DNA of 64,000 nucleotides from Zizania palustris (taxonomy: Eukaryota; Streptophyta; Magnoliopsida; Poales; Poaceae), in assembly GCA_019279435.1 (NCBI GenBank), contig JAAALK010000286.1:17441931-17505930 (forward strand). Direction: 5' to 3'. Each line of letters starts with the position of its first letter. The stretch's first letter is position 1. The position numbers and the translations under genes are program-made. The notes beneath the pieces are model-generated. The model was given only the letters and a program-made list of their open reading frames with translations, did no database searches and was not told the origin of the DNA. Shown here piece by piece: positions 11,862-22,908 of the stretch.

Positions 11862-13169
11862 GCACCAGATCGAGGCTTCGAGGGCACGTGGATCATGGAC
11901 TCCGGTTGTTCGCGCCATATGACCGGAGATGCAGCATGGTTCTCCAGCCTCACCACAACCAAGCAAAGGGAACATAACACCTTCGGCAACAATCGAAGGA
12001 GTAGAGTGAAAGGTAAAGGTGTGGTAAGAATCAACTCGAATTTCACTCTCAAAGATGTTGCTTTGGTTGAAAACATGGGATACAATTTTCTTTCTGTATC
12101 TCGGTTGCTTGATGAGGGCTTCGAAGTGCGATTCCATCGCGATACTTCGCAAGTACTCAATTATGATGGCGTTGTTGTCTGCAAAAACTTTAGAGTTGGG
12201 ACAGTTTTTGGAGCTGATTTTTCTGAACCATCTGGTTCTTCTCATTGTCTTGTTGCACATTCTACTTCTGAGCTTTGGAAGTGGCATAGGAGACTAGGGC
12301 ATATGAGCTTTGAGTTGCTAGCTCGTTTGAGTTCCCTAGGTCTGATCCGAGGATTGCCCAAGCTCAAGTTTGAGAAGAATTTAGTTTGTGCTCCTTGTCA
12401 ACATGGAAAAATGATTGCCGCTTCGCATTCGCCAGTCACCACAGTGATGAATGAACAACCCGGAGAACTTCTCCACATGGACACTGTAGGTCCTTCTCGG
12501 GTTAGTTCTTTAGGTGGCAAGTGGTATGTGTCAGTCATTGTCGACGATTTCTCTCGCTACTCTTGGGTCTTCTTTCTTGCCAGTAAGGATGAAGTGTTTT
12601 CACACTTTTGGAGCTTGGCTTTGAGACTTTTCACTGAACTCCCTGGTGCATTGAAATTCATTCGAAGTGATAATGGCACTGAGTTCAAGAACAGTCTCTT
12701 TGTTGACTTTTGCATGGAGCATGGCATAGAACATTAATTCTCTGCTCTGCGGGTTCCTCAATAGAATGGTATTGTTGAGAGAAAGAACCGCACTTTGGTT
12801 GAGATGGCTAGGACGATGCTCGATGAGCATAGGACTCCTCGAAAATTCTGGACTGAGGCTATGAACACTGCATGTTACATCTCAAACCGAATCTTCTTGC
12901 GCTCAATTTTGAATTTGACATCTTATGAGCTACGTTTTGGGAGACAGCCCAAGGTTACTCATCTTCGAGTTTTTGGCTGTCATTGCTTTATCCTAAAACG
13001 TGGTAATTTGGACAAATTTGAGTCGTGTTCTTCTGGCGAGATCTTTTTGGGTTACCCTACACATGGTCATTCTTATCGTGTTTATAATTTGGAGACTAAC
13101 ACTGTCATCGAGTCATGTGATGTGACTTTTGATGAATCAACCCTCTCTATTAGTTCTGCTCTTGAATAG
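11862..13169 (+). pseudogene. pol: pol of element A, protease and integrase part
   Basis: The protease signature MDSGCSRHMTGD is at about 11895-11930; Asp in DSG is the catalytic residue of Copia aspartic proteases. The GAG-pre-integrase zinc motif follows near 12274-12420 (WHRRLGHM ... CAPCQHGK; H, H, C, C present). The integrase core shows its first Asp in LLHMDTVGP, the second in IRSDNGTEF and the Glu in IVERKNR. The C-terminal integrase region (VFGCHCF, FLGY) runs to 13169. In-frame stops occur at 12735-12737, about 12762-12764 and 13167-13169. The frame is otherwise constant through to RNase H, so decay here is by point mutation. Integrase inserts the cDNA into the chromosome. Confidence 0.88.
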
Positions 13170-15029
13170 GCAAATGAACAAGATATGAAACAGACTATCT
13201 TCGAAGAAGAAGATCCCAGAGATTTCGAGGATGAACCCCTACTACCCTCGACATCAACCCCCAAAGCTGATCCCGCTTCGACCACTTCGCCACAAGGTCC
13301 CGAAGCAACTACCTCGACATCAGTCATCTTGGACCACTCCAACACACAAGTTGAGGGGGAGACTGCATCCCGCCGTGAGGCTCCACACCATGTTCAAAGG
13401 ATGCATCCTCCCGAGCAGATCATTGGTGAGCTTGATCAAAGGGTAACACGTTCTCATGCTCATTTCATTGATTCCGCTTTTGTTGCTTCTTTCGAGCCCT
13501 TAGATGTTAGTCATGTACTTTCTGATTCTAGTTGGATCAATGCCATGCATGAAGAACTTGAAAATTTTGAGAGAAACCAAGTCTGGACTTTAGTTGATCC
13601 TCCACCAAATGTTCATTTCATTGGAACAAAATGGATTTTCAAAAACAAACAAGGGGAGGATGGGACTATAGTTAGAAACAAGGCTAGACTTGTAGCTCAG
13701 GGTTATTCTCAATTAGAAGCGATTGATTTTACTGAAACTTTTGCACATGTTGCTCGTCTTGAGGCCATTAGGATTTTGCTTGCCTTTGCGACATCCCGGG
13801 GATTCAAACTCTATCAAATGGATGTCAAAAGTGATTTTCTTAATGGTTTCATAGGCGAAGATGTTTATGTAAAACAACCCCCTGGTTTTGAAAACCCCAA
13901 ATACCCACATAAAGTCATTAAACTTCATAAGGCTCTTTATGGACTCAAGCAGGCTCCTCGGGCATGGTATGATAGACTTAAGTATTTTCTGCTTGAGCGG
14001 GGGTATTTGATGGGATCTGTTGATAAAAACATGTTCACTCTCAAGCAAGGCAAAGATTTCCTCCTTGTTCAGATTTATGTGGATGATATCATCTTTGGTG
14101 GCTCTTCTCATGCTTTGGTTGCCAAGTTTGCAGATGCCATGAGCAGGGAGTTCGAGATGTCCATGATGGGCGAACTCACTTTTTTCCTTGGTTTGCAAAT
14201 CAAGCAAAGCAAACAAGGTACTTTCGTCCACCAGACGAAGTACACCAAGGACCTGCTCAAGAAGTTCGACATGGCTGATGCGAAGCCACTCGCCACTCCA
14301 ATGGCTACATCTGTAGCATTGGATCCCGATGAAGATGGAGAAGCCGTAGATCAGAAGGAGTTCTGAAGAATGATCGGCTCCCTCCTCTACTTGACTGCTA
14401 CGAGGCCAGACATACACTTCGCTGTGTGTCTGTGCGCTCGTTTTCAGGCTTCACCACAAGCTTCGCACCGCCAAGCGGTAAAGCGCATTCTCAGGTATAT
14501 CAAACATACCTTAGAATTCGGCATTTGGTATTCGGAGTCTTCCTCTTTGTGTCTTCGAGGTTATTCCGATGCGGATTTTGCTGGGTGTAGGATTGATAGG
14601 AAGAGTACATCTGGTACTTGTCATTTTCTAGGTACATCACTGGTTTGTTGGTCTTCCCGCAAACAGTCTAGTGTTGCACAATCGACGGCTGAGGCCGAAT
14701 ATGTTGCTGCAGCTAGCTGTTGCTCTCAGATTTTGTGGATGGTTTCCACTTTGCGGGATTTCTGGTTAGATTATAAGAGTGTTCCACTTTTCTGTGATAA
14801 CACTAGTGCTATTTGTATTGCAAACAACCCGGTTCAGCACTCCAGAACCAAACACATTGATGTGCGATATCATTTTCTCAGAGATCATAATGAGAAGGGT
14901 GATATTGAACTTCAATATGTTGATACCCAACACCAGCTAGCCGATATTTTCACAAAACACCTCGATGCTTCTTGTTTTGCCTACTTGCGTGGAGAACTTG
15001 GTGTTTGTCAACCTTACGGCATTTTGTGA
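13170..15029 (+). pseudogene. pol: pol of element A, reverse transcriptase and RNase H
   Basis: This continues in the same frame as the integrase. The RT domain starts near 13530 (SWINAMHEELENFERN), with KARLVAQGY, LYQMDVKSDFLNG (first catalytic Asp), LYGLKQAPRAWY and the active-site YVDDIIFG near 14080. A single TGA at 14364-14366 interrupts it before the RT/RNase H connection (MIGSLLYLTATRPDI). RNase H shows YSDADFAG, AEAEYVAAA, CDNTSAI and a C-terminal HIDVRYHFLRD ... DIFTKHLD. The final stop TGA is immediately followed by GGGGGAG. The fourth residue of the usual GTK...FK and GLKQ motifs is intact, so the RT would be plausible apart from the stops. Confidence 0.9.
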
Positions 15030-16122
15030 GGGGGAGAAGATTTTAATTGTCTTGCATATGCTCATCATGTGTGAAATTGCATTTACATCTTTTGCACTTA
15101 TATGCTTGATTATAATTCATGTAATCATGTCAGCTCAGCTCTATTTAATATATCTGACACATTATGTGCATGATTTTTCTTTCCAAAATCAAATCATGCT
15201 CACTGCTTAGTCTTGAATCTAGCATGTTTAGGCCGGACTGCTTTAGCTATCTTTTATCTGCTTGATAGCAAGACATCTTTTCTCTGGATGCTAAACATTG
15301 CAACTTGAAAAATTGTTCTACATATTCATGGATATTCATCAAGTGCTAAACAATTTGTTCACTTGATCAAAATTCCAAAAATCCATGATTTGCATGCTTC
15401 AAAGCAAAAAGATCCAAGTGGGTTTGTTTGTCGCACTACTCTATTCAAGACTGTTTACCATTGCCCATTGGTCTGAACTGGGATAGTGTACTGTATGCCA
15501 AAATCACCGCCTTAAGCTTCTGATGGCTTTCATGCCTAGGCTTGGCTTGATTGGAAAGTATAAGGTATACAAACAAATAACCCATGGCATTATGAAAAGA
15601 ACAACAAATTAATTGATCATCAAGTTTGCTTTCAATGCTCCACTTGAACTGGACTTGTCTGTCTAGAGTAGAAATTGACTAGCTTTGCGCAGTACCTGTT
15701 TTTACTTGTCTAGTTACCTTGATTGAGTGGTGATGCTTTTATTTCAAAATGATAAACTCACATGCTGTCATCATGTTTTTAGAGAATGTTAAACTGAGCT
15801 GAGCACATGATAATTGGTATTAATGTTGGCATATTTTTGCTTTATATGTCTTTGCAATTCTGCCCAATTCGAAGCTATGCATCTTTTACATGCTCCTTTA
15901 TGCTTGCATTGTCAAAGGGGGAGAAATTTTTATGTTCTCTATTGCAAAGGGAAGATTTGCCGAATGGGCTTTTACTCTTTTGGAAAGGGGGGGGGGAAAT
16001 TCTTTTGTCAAGTGACATGATTTGGCTCGGTTCTGAGTTTTTTATGTTCACTTGTGTGCTGAAATTTTTCAAATTTTCTTGAACTTGAAATTTGTTGTCA
16101 ATGCACTCATCAAGGGGGAGAT
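15030..16122 (+). other. Untranslated region of element A between pol and 3' LTR
   Basis: No gene is seen in these 1.1 kb. AGGGGGAG-type tracts occur directly after the pol stop (about 15029-15036), near 15915-15924 (AAAGGGGGAG), as a G-run near 15984-15997, and as the functional PPT at 16111-16120. Such repeated purine tracts are characteristic of Sireviruses. The open frames at 15807-16082 are short, overlap each other in two frames, and show no domain. Confidence 0.75.
16111..16120 (+). promoter_or_regulatory. Polypurine tract of element A
   Basis: CAAGGGGGAG followed by AT and the LTR start TGAGAAACC at 16123. It is identical to the PPT of element B. Confidence 0.85.
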
Positions 16123-16781
16123 TGAGAAACCAAGGGTTGGTTTCGGAGTTTGTGATGAGTGATTGATAGATTTTACCCTCTGATTCGAAGGGGTCCCTCC
16201 GAAGGGGTTCGGAGGTTGTTTCACCAAAGGGTTCGGTGGGTCTGGTTGCTACAGCTGTTGCAGCGGAGTGTGCCTATCGGAGGGGTCCGATAGTACACGA
16301 TGACTGGGTTGTACCGAAGGGTTTGGTATTTTGGGAGGTACACCAGAGTGTGTATCGGAGGTTGCTTATCCGGAGAGGTCTCCGGGGTACTGGATACACT
16401 TGTCTGTTTGTCTGTGGTGCGTAGGTGACTTCGAAGACGACGGATGGTTCGTAGCAAGTGAACCTGGGTCAAGCGGGAGGCTTGATGCCAGGGGAGCAGG
16501 GAGCTCCGTCACGAAGGCTGCGAAGGGGTCGAGGTCGGACCTCGGGTCGAGGTGCGCTAGGAGAAGGCAGTAAGTGCGGAGTGTGACTCCGGGTGAAGGT
16601 ACCCCGAGATGAAGTCATCGGAGGTGAGGCACTTCGAAGGGTACTCCGAATGGAATGAGTTTGAAGTATGGTGGACTAAGTCCTCAGCAATAAGGCAAGG
16701 TGTTCAAAGTGTGCACTGGAGGGAGACACTCGAAGGTATACCCGACGAAGGTCTCAGAAGTCGAGGTGCATCGTAGGCATG
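16123..16781 (+). repeat. 3' LTR of element A, left part
   Basis: It aligns with 7127-7783 of the 5' LTR, with roughly two dozen substitutions seen by eye. The match stops at GTAGGCATGG, after which an unrelated block (16782-18089) begins. Confidence 0.88.
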
Positions 16782-18089
16782 GCAAGCTAGATTAAAATAG
16801 CGCAAGCTAGGATGGCAAAGATAAATTACTCCAAGACGGTAAATTTGCAAAATTTAACTTGCTCAAAGTAAAGGGGACAAGAGACAACCGAATTTTATCC
16901 CGAGGTTCGGAAATTTGCCAATTTCCTACGTCCTCGTTGAGGCGAGTTTCACTTGACCGCTCTTTTCACCAAGCCACGGATTTCTCAAAGAGAAATTAGC
17001 TTGAAGATGAGCCGGCACCGGAAGTGCAACTCTCGGGCCTCGATCACTAGTGGTAGCTCTTCTCCACTCCGGATAGGTGAGCTCCAACCTTCACAACCTC
17101 CCGAGTCTCCTCCACAACCTTCTTGGAGAGATCACCGGTTTCTTCTCTGAGCCGTTTAGGAGTTGGCAACCTCCAAGAGTAACAAGCTGCAATCAAAGCT
17201 AGGAGAAGACGATCAAGTGCCAAAATGCAAATGCAATGCAATCTATTCAATCACTTGATCACCCCTTTTTCTTCCCAAACCACACTGGTGCTCAATTTAG
17301 TGCTCAATGGTGGGAGAGACTCTCTTATGCTCAAGTTTGCTCAAATGAATGCCAAAAGTCTAGCAAAGGAGCTGTAGCAAGGGTTTATATAGCCACACAC
17401 CCAAAAAGTAGCCGTTACAAGAGTTATGAGGCTCTCTGCGCACTGTCGGTCTGACCGCCCATCTTGGGCCGGTCTGACCGACCATTACTGCAACGGCTAG
17501 AAAACTAGCCGTTTTACTAATGTGACAGGACAACCCGGTCTGACCGGCCATCGGCTCGGTCAAACCGATAAGGTGTCCATCGGCTCTGTAAATCAGCAAT
17601 TTTCAGCCCTGCGCAACCCGGTCGGACCGGCCCCCTGGCCGGTCAGACCACCCATCTCAAGCCGGTCTGACCGAACCCATATTGTCGATCCGACCGACAG
17701 GGCCAGACACACTCCAAAAGCTGCATTTTGTATTTTCAAAGAATTTGCCAAAATTGTACCTTTTGCAACAATCACACATGATCAAAATATACTATATGCA
17801 ATGCAAATTGGCACTTGAAAATCAACTCATAACCAAGATGCAACCCCTCTTTATAGTACGGCAAAACAAAATTTAAACTTAGCCTAATTGATCGCTCCAA
17901 ACACCTTGATCAATTTCTAGATTTTTTCAAACCTTTTGCCGTTGCTCTTTAATCGTCCAGATCTTCGGGTTTTCCATCTTGTGCTCCATTTACGTGGGAC
18001 CTAATCATTTCCTTCACACTTAAGAAAAATATTAGTCCACCAATGTGCGTTTGTCATTAATTACCAAAACTCACATGGGGCCTAGATCT
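16782..18089. mobile_element. Unidentified LTR-like block replacing part of the A 3' LTR
   Basis: These 1.3 kb take the place of the segment equivalent to 7784-9132 of the 5' LTR. There is no coding domain. On the minus strand there are two TATA-like boxes: CTATATAAACC at about 17381-17391 and ACTATAAAGAG near 17849-17859. This suggests LTR-derived sequence of another, probably minus-strand, retrotransposon. A cluster of GGTCTGACCG-type palindromes lies at 17440-17700. I do not recognise the family and see no clean TG...CA ends or target duplication. Confidence 0.55.
17440..17700. repeat. Cluster of GGTCTGACCG-type palindromes
   Basis: About eight imperfect copies of the palindromic word CGGTCTGACCG or CGGTCGGACCGG occur in roughly 260 bp, irregularly spaced. 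The arrangement resembles a protein-binding-site cluster, but no function is shown. Confidence 0.7.
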
Positions 18090-18326
18090 TCACTTAGCAG
18101 AGCTGAATTTTTGGGGTTGTGGGTAGAGCGAAGTCTTTTTGGCTTCGAACTTTTGCTCCTTGCAAAGCCTGATTTCGGAGCTGTGAAATACCTCCGAACC
18201 AGAACTTCGAAGGGTGTGTTCAAAGCCTGTTCCGCAGAAGAGAGAAGTAAAATAGAAGGCTATTTTTAGTCTAAAATTTTAAAAGCTCCCATTCACCCCC
18301 CTCTGGTCGCCGTTTCCGGTCCAACA
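18090..18326 (+). repeat. 3' LTR of element A, right part
   Basis: It aligns with 9133-9369 of the 5' LTR (CTTAGCAGAGCTGAATTTT to GTCCAACA). Element B's LTR resumes immediately after the TGAAG target-site copy (18327-18331). Confidence 0.88.
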
Positions 18327-18331
18327 TGAAG

Positions 18332-18836
18332 TTTCGACGGTTTTCAGCAAAAACCGACAAAGCCTCTCATCTTTTGTCTTCAACGCATACGCCTGAGATC
18401 GCTTTTCGATTCCAACTGGTATCCTTGACCATCCGGCTCTTGACTCCCTGTCTCACCCTGGTCACCCACCATCGGTAGTCGACAAAGCATCTCCTCCGAT
18501 ACACATAAGACAACTCCACGCAAACCGTCCATCCGTTCTTGCTCGATCTTCTCGTGCACTCTTGAGATCTTCTCCAACTTCGCCCGGCCTCCCTGATCCT
18601 CTGGCATCAAGCTCCCCGCTCGACCCTCGATCACCCGCCGTCGACAATTGGTCAGCATCTCCTCCCTACACATACAAGACAAGCCAATACACGAACGCGA
18701 CGCACCACCGAAACCTCGGCAACCAATGCACCATTTCACATCGAACCCTCGATGCACTCAAACCAACCTCAACCACTCAAACGCTCATCATTGTCAATCA
18801 CTCATCATCCAGACCAAAACCACCCTTGGTTTCACA
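18332..18836 (-). repeat. 5' LTR of element B, outer part
   Basis: From about 18417 it matches 128-546 closely. On the minus strand it begins TGTGAAACCAAGGGTGG at 18836. Removing element A joins it to 4237-7126. The adjacent GGATG (18837-18841) is the presumed target-site copy and is part of the Copia RT frame of element C. Confidence 0.75.
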
Positions 18837-19441
18837 GGATGTCAAGACGGCTTTCCTGAATGCAAACCTAAGTGAGGATGTGTACATGACACAACCTAAA
18901 GGTCTTGATGGTTCGGGAAATATTGGAAAAGTTTGCAAGTTGCTAAAGTTTATTTATGGATTGAAGCAAGTTTTTCGGAGTTGGAATCTTCGCTTTGATG
19001 AGGTAGTCAAAGGGTTTGGCTTTATCAAGAACGAAGAAGAGCCTTGTGTTTACAAGAAGGCTAGTGGGAGCTCACTTATATTTCTGGTCTTATACGTGGA
19101 TGACATATTGTTTATCGGAAATGACATTCCTCTCTTGAATACTGTCAAGACTTCATTGAAAAACAGTTTCTCGATGAAAGATCTTGGAGAGGCAACATAC
19201 ATTCTGGGCATAAAGATCTATAGAGATAGATCTAAATGGTTAATTGGATTAAGCCAAAGTATGTACATTGATAAGGTCTTGAAACGGTCAAAATACAGAA
19301 TTCTAAGAAGGGTTTTCTGCCAATGTTACATGGCATTTCTCTTAGTAAGACTTAGTGTGCTATGACACCTGATGAGCTAGAGAAGATGAGTGTGATCTCG
19401 TATGTTTTTGCAATTGGATCCATCATATATGTCATGCTATT
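18837..19441 (+). pseudogene. pol: Reverse transcriptase fragment of Copia element C
   Basis: This starts inside the RT palm at DVKTAFLNANLSEDVYM (catalytic Asp in DVKTAFL), followed by FIYGLKQVFRSWN, the active site LYVDDILFIGND near 19095, and the FSMKDLGEATYILGIKI block. A frame change near 19290 breaks the connection domain, and recognisable coding ends at about 19441. The upstream part of C lies left of the window, because B inserted exactly at its start. It is a different Copia family from A. The downstream part is possibly the plus-strand material at 22909-23700, with 19442-22908 inserted or rearranged between. Confidence 0.85.
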
Positions 19442-20567
19442 GACCATTAAAAATCACAAAAATGACATTCAAACATTTTTTAATAACCGTGAAATAAAAT
19501 AGCCTAGAGGTATTGACGTGACAAACTAGGAATTGATTAAACAAAAATGCACTAATCACCTGACTTAAGTAAAACACTAATTAACACATGATATTAGTGA
19601 ATTTAACAAAGGCAATTAGTAACTTCGTACCTCAACTTTACCTTGGGAAGCGTGCCGTGAAATAATTTCATTCATAGCTGTCAGCTGCAAGAAAATGCTG
19701 GAGTTGGGTTGACTCCTGACTCTTGCATACAAGAGAAGCAGAACAGAAAACAAAGACGCAAAAGCCAGATTGCATCGAGTGAATGCCCTGATTTCCCAGG
19801 GTAGCACAGTAACTCAGGATTAAAACCGGACTCCGGTTTTTCTAAGGAGCATAGTAGACGACGAAGCTTCCAGGCACTGGCGGCTGGTGTCTCTGGAAAA
19901 AACCAGCTCCCCAGGCGGAGAAACCCAAACACGCTATTTGGGAGAAGGAAACCGGATTGATGCAAACCCGGAAGGAAAAAAATGACGCAAATAAATCAGA
20001 GAACAGAACAGACAAAGTGTTACATCAAAATTATTGACCCGACGACGATGGCACAACACCCGCAGAACAGGTCTAGTAGCAATTAGGGATACATTCGGAT
20101 CGGATACGGAATGGAAACAAATCCGGATAGCACTATTTACCATATTTTAATTCGAATACGAATATGGATTCGGATATTCTCGAATACGAATACAAAACGG
20201 ATGTTTTGAATATGAATATGTATTCGGATGTTTACTCGGTTTAACTCCAAATGTTCATTGTTTCACAAAATTTTTAAAATTCCAAAGGGTCCAATATACC
20301 AAATTAAAATAATAATTAATAATAAACAATGATACACAATAAACCATGCATAAACTAAATTTTGAAACAACACTAACTAAAATTAATCATACACAACAAC
20401 CAACAAGAACTACATAAAGTCTTGAACCAAAATTCATCATACATTTCAACCAACAAAAACACACAAATTGAGTCCAGGCACGCAAATGCAGAAAAACAGG
20501 CGGCAATTTGGAAAGAATTTGCTGAATTTTATTGTTTTTAAAAATTAAACATTTTCAAAAATTTATT
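19442..20567. other. Unassigned AT-rich stretch, no gene recognised
   Basis: I see no domain or structured repeat apart from the degenerate GGATTCGAATA block at 20090-20240. The open frames at 19616-20143 on the minus strand overlap each other, carry no motif, and are not called. Confidence 0.5.
20090..20240. repeat. Degenerate GGAT-ACGAATA/ATTCGGAT repeat
   Basis: Words such as ATTCGGAT, CGAATACGAATA and GAATATGAATATG recur in a 150-bp interval, giving a simple-sequence-like, partly self-complementary block. Confidence 0.6.
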
Positions 20568-21681
20568 AACATCTTATATGATAAATTTCTCGAAACATTT
20601 TCAAAATTTTATCATGGTATTTAAGTATAATATTATAACACTGTGACAAGTCTCATATTTTTCAGACTTTATTTGATTTTTTTATAATTAAAAAACTTTT
20701 AAGCTACACATTACTGATGAAGTGTCGTAACATAAATTTTTTAACATTTCTTTAAATTTAGTGGATAAGAACTAAAAATGGACACAAAATAGTTAATGTG
20801 ATTTTTCTATAAATTTTAGTGCATTATTTTAGGTACCTGCAGTTCAAATTTCACATATTCCAATTTAAATACTTGAAACACAATTAATGAGTTAAAAATA
20901 GCAAATAGATCTAGAAAAATACAAACAAATTATATGGTATGAGATATGTTGTATTTTAATTATATAAAAAAATTCAAGTTAAAAAAACATTTAACCATCA
21001 ATTTAGTTTAAACCATAGCCTATTCCTTCTCAAAACTCTATTTCCTCTCAAGAGAATCTCAGATTTCTTAACATCCTATATAATAAAATTTTCGAAACAT
21101 TTTAAAAAATTTATCATGATATCTACGTATAATATTATAACACTTTGACAAGTCTCGTATTTTTCAGACTTTATTTGATTTTTTATAATTAAAAAACCCT
21201 TAAGCTCTACATTACTGATGAAGTGTCGTAACATAAATTTTTTAACATTTCTTTAAATTTAGTGGATAAGAACTAAAAATGGACAAAAAATAATGAATGT
21301 GATATTTCTATAAATTTTAGTGCATTATTTTAGGTACATGCAGTTCAAATTTCACATATTCCAATTTAAATACTAGAAACACAATTAATGAGTTAAAATA
21401 GCAAATAGATCTAGAAAAATACAAACTATTTATATGGTATGAGATACATTGTATTTTAATGATATAAAAAAATTCAAGTTCAAACAAACATTTAACCATA
21501 AATTTACTTTAAACAATAGTCTATTACATCTCAAAACTCTATTCCCTCTCAAGTAAATATCAGATTTCTTAACATCTTAAATGAGAAAATTTTCGAAACA
21601 TTTTAAAACTTTTATCATGATATCTACGTATAATATTATAACACTGTGACAAGTCTCATATTTTTCAGACTTTATTTGATT
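20568..21681. repeat. About 501-bp AT-rich tandem repeat, 2.2 copies
   Basis: Monomers start AACATCYTATATRATAAA at 20568 and 21070, and a truncated third starts at 21571 (AACATCTTAAATGAG) and ends near 21681. Spacing is 502 and 501 bp. Shared landmarks in each copy include TATAATATTATAACACT, CTGATGAAGTGTCGTAACAT and AGATCTAGAAAAATACAAA. Copies differ by scattered substitutions. No open frame is conserved between the monomers. It could be a satellite array remnant or a duplicated transposon segment. Confidence 0.85.
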
Positions 21682-21687
21682 TGACAT

Positions 21688-21942
21688 GATGGCACATTAC
21701 AATAACAATCCCAGCAGTATCTCAAGTGGGTTTGTCCAACACCATGTTCACCAACATGTGTCCACATCACTGATTTGACATCTCTATGTCTATGATCTAT
21801 GAAACACAATCATCAATCAGTCGGATGTGCTAATCCATGTATCATCACTATCCCACATGATGACAAGATTAGGGACCCTTTTGAACAACATCGTAACAAT
21901 GCAAATAGTTTCTCACAACAAGTTGTACTCATTAATTAAATG
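21688..21942 (-). repeat. Left arm of a 255-bp inverted repeat (Copia 3' end)
   Basis: This is the reverse complement of 22909-23164 with few mismatches. On the minus strand it follows the RNase H fragment at 22578-22083, so it is the 3' untranslated/LTR part of that Copia copy. It is truncated at the junction with the tandem repeat. Confidence 0.8.
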
Positions 21943-22082
21943 CAAACAACATTTATTCAAGGAACAAGATAACAATTATCCTCACACATTAGCATAGACT
22001 CTACTAGCATCTTCCACATACACATGACTCACTCATGCAAGTATCTAATACCCATGGAGCTCAGGTGCCCCTCATGCTTGGG

Positions 22083-22578
22083 CTATGGAAGAGGCTTCGT
22101 CAATGGATCCGCCATGTTCAAATCCATGTGCACCTTGCAAATATTCACATCAGCTCTCTCAATGATCTTGCAGATCAGGTGATATCGTCGAAGTATATGT
22201 TTGGATTTCTGGTGTGATCTAGGCTCCTTGGCTGGCGCAATGTCACCACTATTGTCACAATAGAGGTCTACTAGACTGGACACACTAGGAACAACACCCA
22301 GCTTAGAAATAAAGTTTATGATCCAAACTGCCTCCTTCGCAGCTTCTGAAGCAACGATATACTCAACTTCTATTGTAGAATCGGCCACCATCTTTTGCTT
22401 GGAACTTTTCCAACTCACTGCACCTCCGTTGAGTCAGAACACAAAGCCATATTACGATCGAGAATCATCTTTATCGGTCTGAAAGCTAGCATCCGTGTAA
22501 CCACTTACAACGAGCTCCTCTTCACCACCATATACTAGGAACATTTCTTCAGTCCTTATCAAGTACTTGAGGATACTC
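22083..22578 (-). pseudogene. pol: RNase H fragment of a Copia element
   Basis: The minus strand codes a late pol segment: ILKYLIRT, GYTDASFQTDKDD, VSWKSSKQKMVADSTIEVEY, LYCDNSGDIAPA and the C-terminal DPLTKPLP. The RNase H Asp and Glu residues (YTDAS, TIEVEY, CDNS) are visible. A stop and a frame change near 22440-22455 separate the two open parts. It is cut at 22578 by a B-family LTR piece. It is probably the same family as element C but in the opposite orientation. Confidence 0.82.
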
Positions 22579-22908
22579 TGTGAAACCAAGAGAGATCGCA
22601 CTGTGGTTTCTGTCTTTATAATGAGTGATTGACAAGGTTGAGTGATCTGGTGAATGAGTGAGTGATGGTTTGATTGCATTGATAGGATCGATGTGTGGTT
22701 ATGGAGAGTGGATGCTGAGGGGATCGGTGTGCATTGTGTCTCTTGTTTTGGCTTGTCTCATATGTGCAGGGTGGAAATGCTAACCAACTGTCAGCGACGG
22801 GTGATCAAGGGTCGAGCGGGGAGCTTGATGCTAGAGGATCAAGGATGCCGGGTGAAGTTGGAGATGATCTCAAGAGTGCACGAGGAGATAGAGCAAGACA
22901 TGGACGGA
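22579..22908 (+). mobile_element. B-family LTR fragment
   Basis: It begins TGTGAAACCAAGAGAGATC, the B-family LTR start, and follows the reverse complement of 18500-18836 in word order (GAGTGATTGACAA, GGTCGAGCGGGGAGCTTGATG, GCACGAGGAGATAGAGCAAGA). It breaks off at 22908, where the Copia inverted-repeat arm begins. Only the first 330 bp of the LTR are present. Confidence 0.75.

Larger units (their letters stand above)
7127..18326 (+). mobile_element. Element A: Sirevirus-type Ty1/Copia retrotransposon (decayed)
   Basis: This is a full plus-strand element: 5' LTR 7127-9369, PBS 9372-9383, gag, then pol in Copia order (protease, integrase, RT, RNase H), a purine-tract-rich untranslated region, and the 3' LTR at 16123-16781 plus 18090-18326. 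The 3' LTR is broken by an unrelated block. LTR ends are TGAGAAACC and TCCAACA. Sirevirus affiliation is inferred from LTRs over 2 kb, the tRNA-Met PBS, a long gag with coiled-coil character and four AGGGGGAG-type tracts after pol. gag has two frame changes and pol has several stops, so it is dead. The shared LTR parts differ at roughly two dozen positions in about 655 bp, so it is older than D. Confidence 0.9.
128..18836 (-). mobile_element. Element B: Sirevirus-like Copia element with gag but no pol (nested, interrupted)
   Basis: This is a minus-strand LTR retrotransposon. Its 3' LTR is at 128-546 (the rest is interrupted by L or off the window), the internal region is 547-4236, and the 5' LTR is 4237-7126 plus 18332-18836, split by element A. 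LTR edges are TGTGAAACC and CCCACA on the minus strand. An iMet-like PBS lies just inside the 5' LTR and a purine tract just outside the 3' LTR. The reassembled LTR is about 3.4 kb. The internal region holds only a gag gene, with no protease, integrase, RT or RNase H. The closest known type is the plant terminal-repeat retrotransposon with gag only (TR-GAG), which would need enzymes from an autonomous relative. B interrupts the Copia RT fragment at 18837. The flanking 5 bp there are GGATG, but the partner copy is off the window. Confidence 0.75.

Noticed and set aside
19681..19965. Possible host exon on the minus strand
   Set aside because: No recognisable motif, no splice context, and overlapping frames of similar length; evidence is insufficient.
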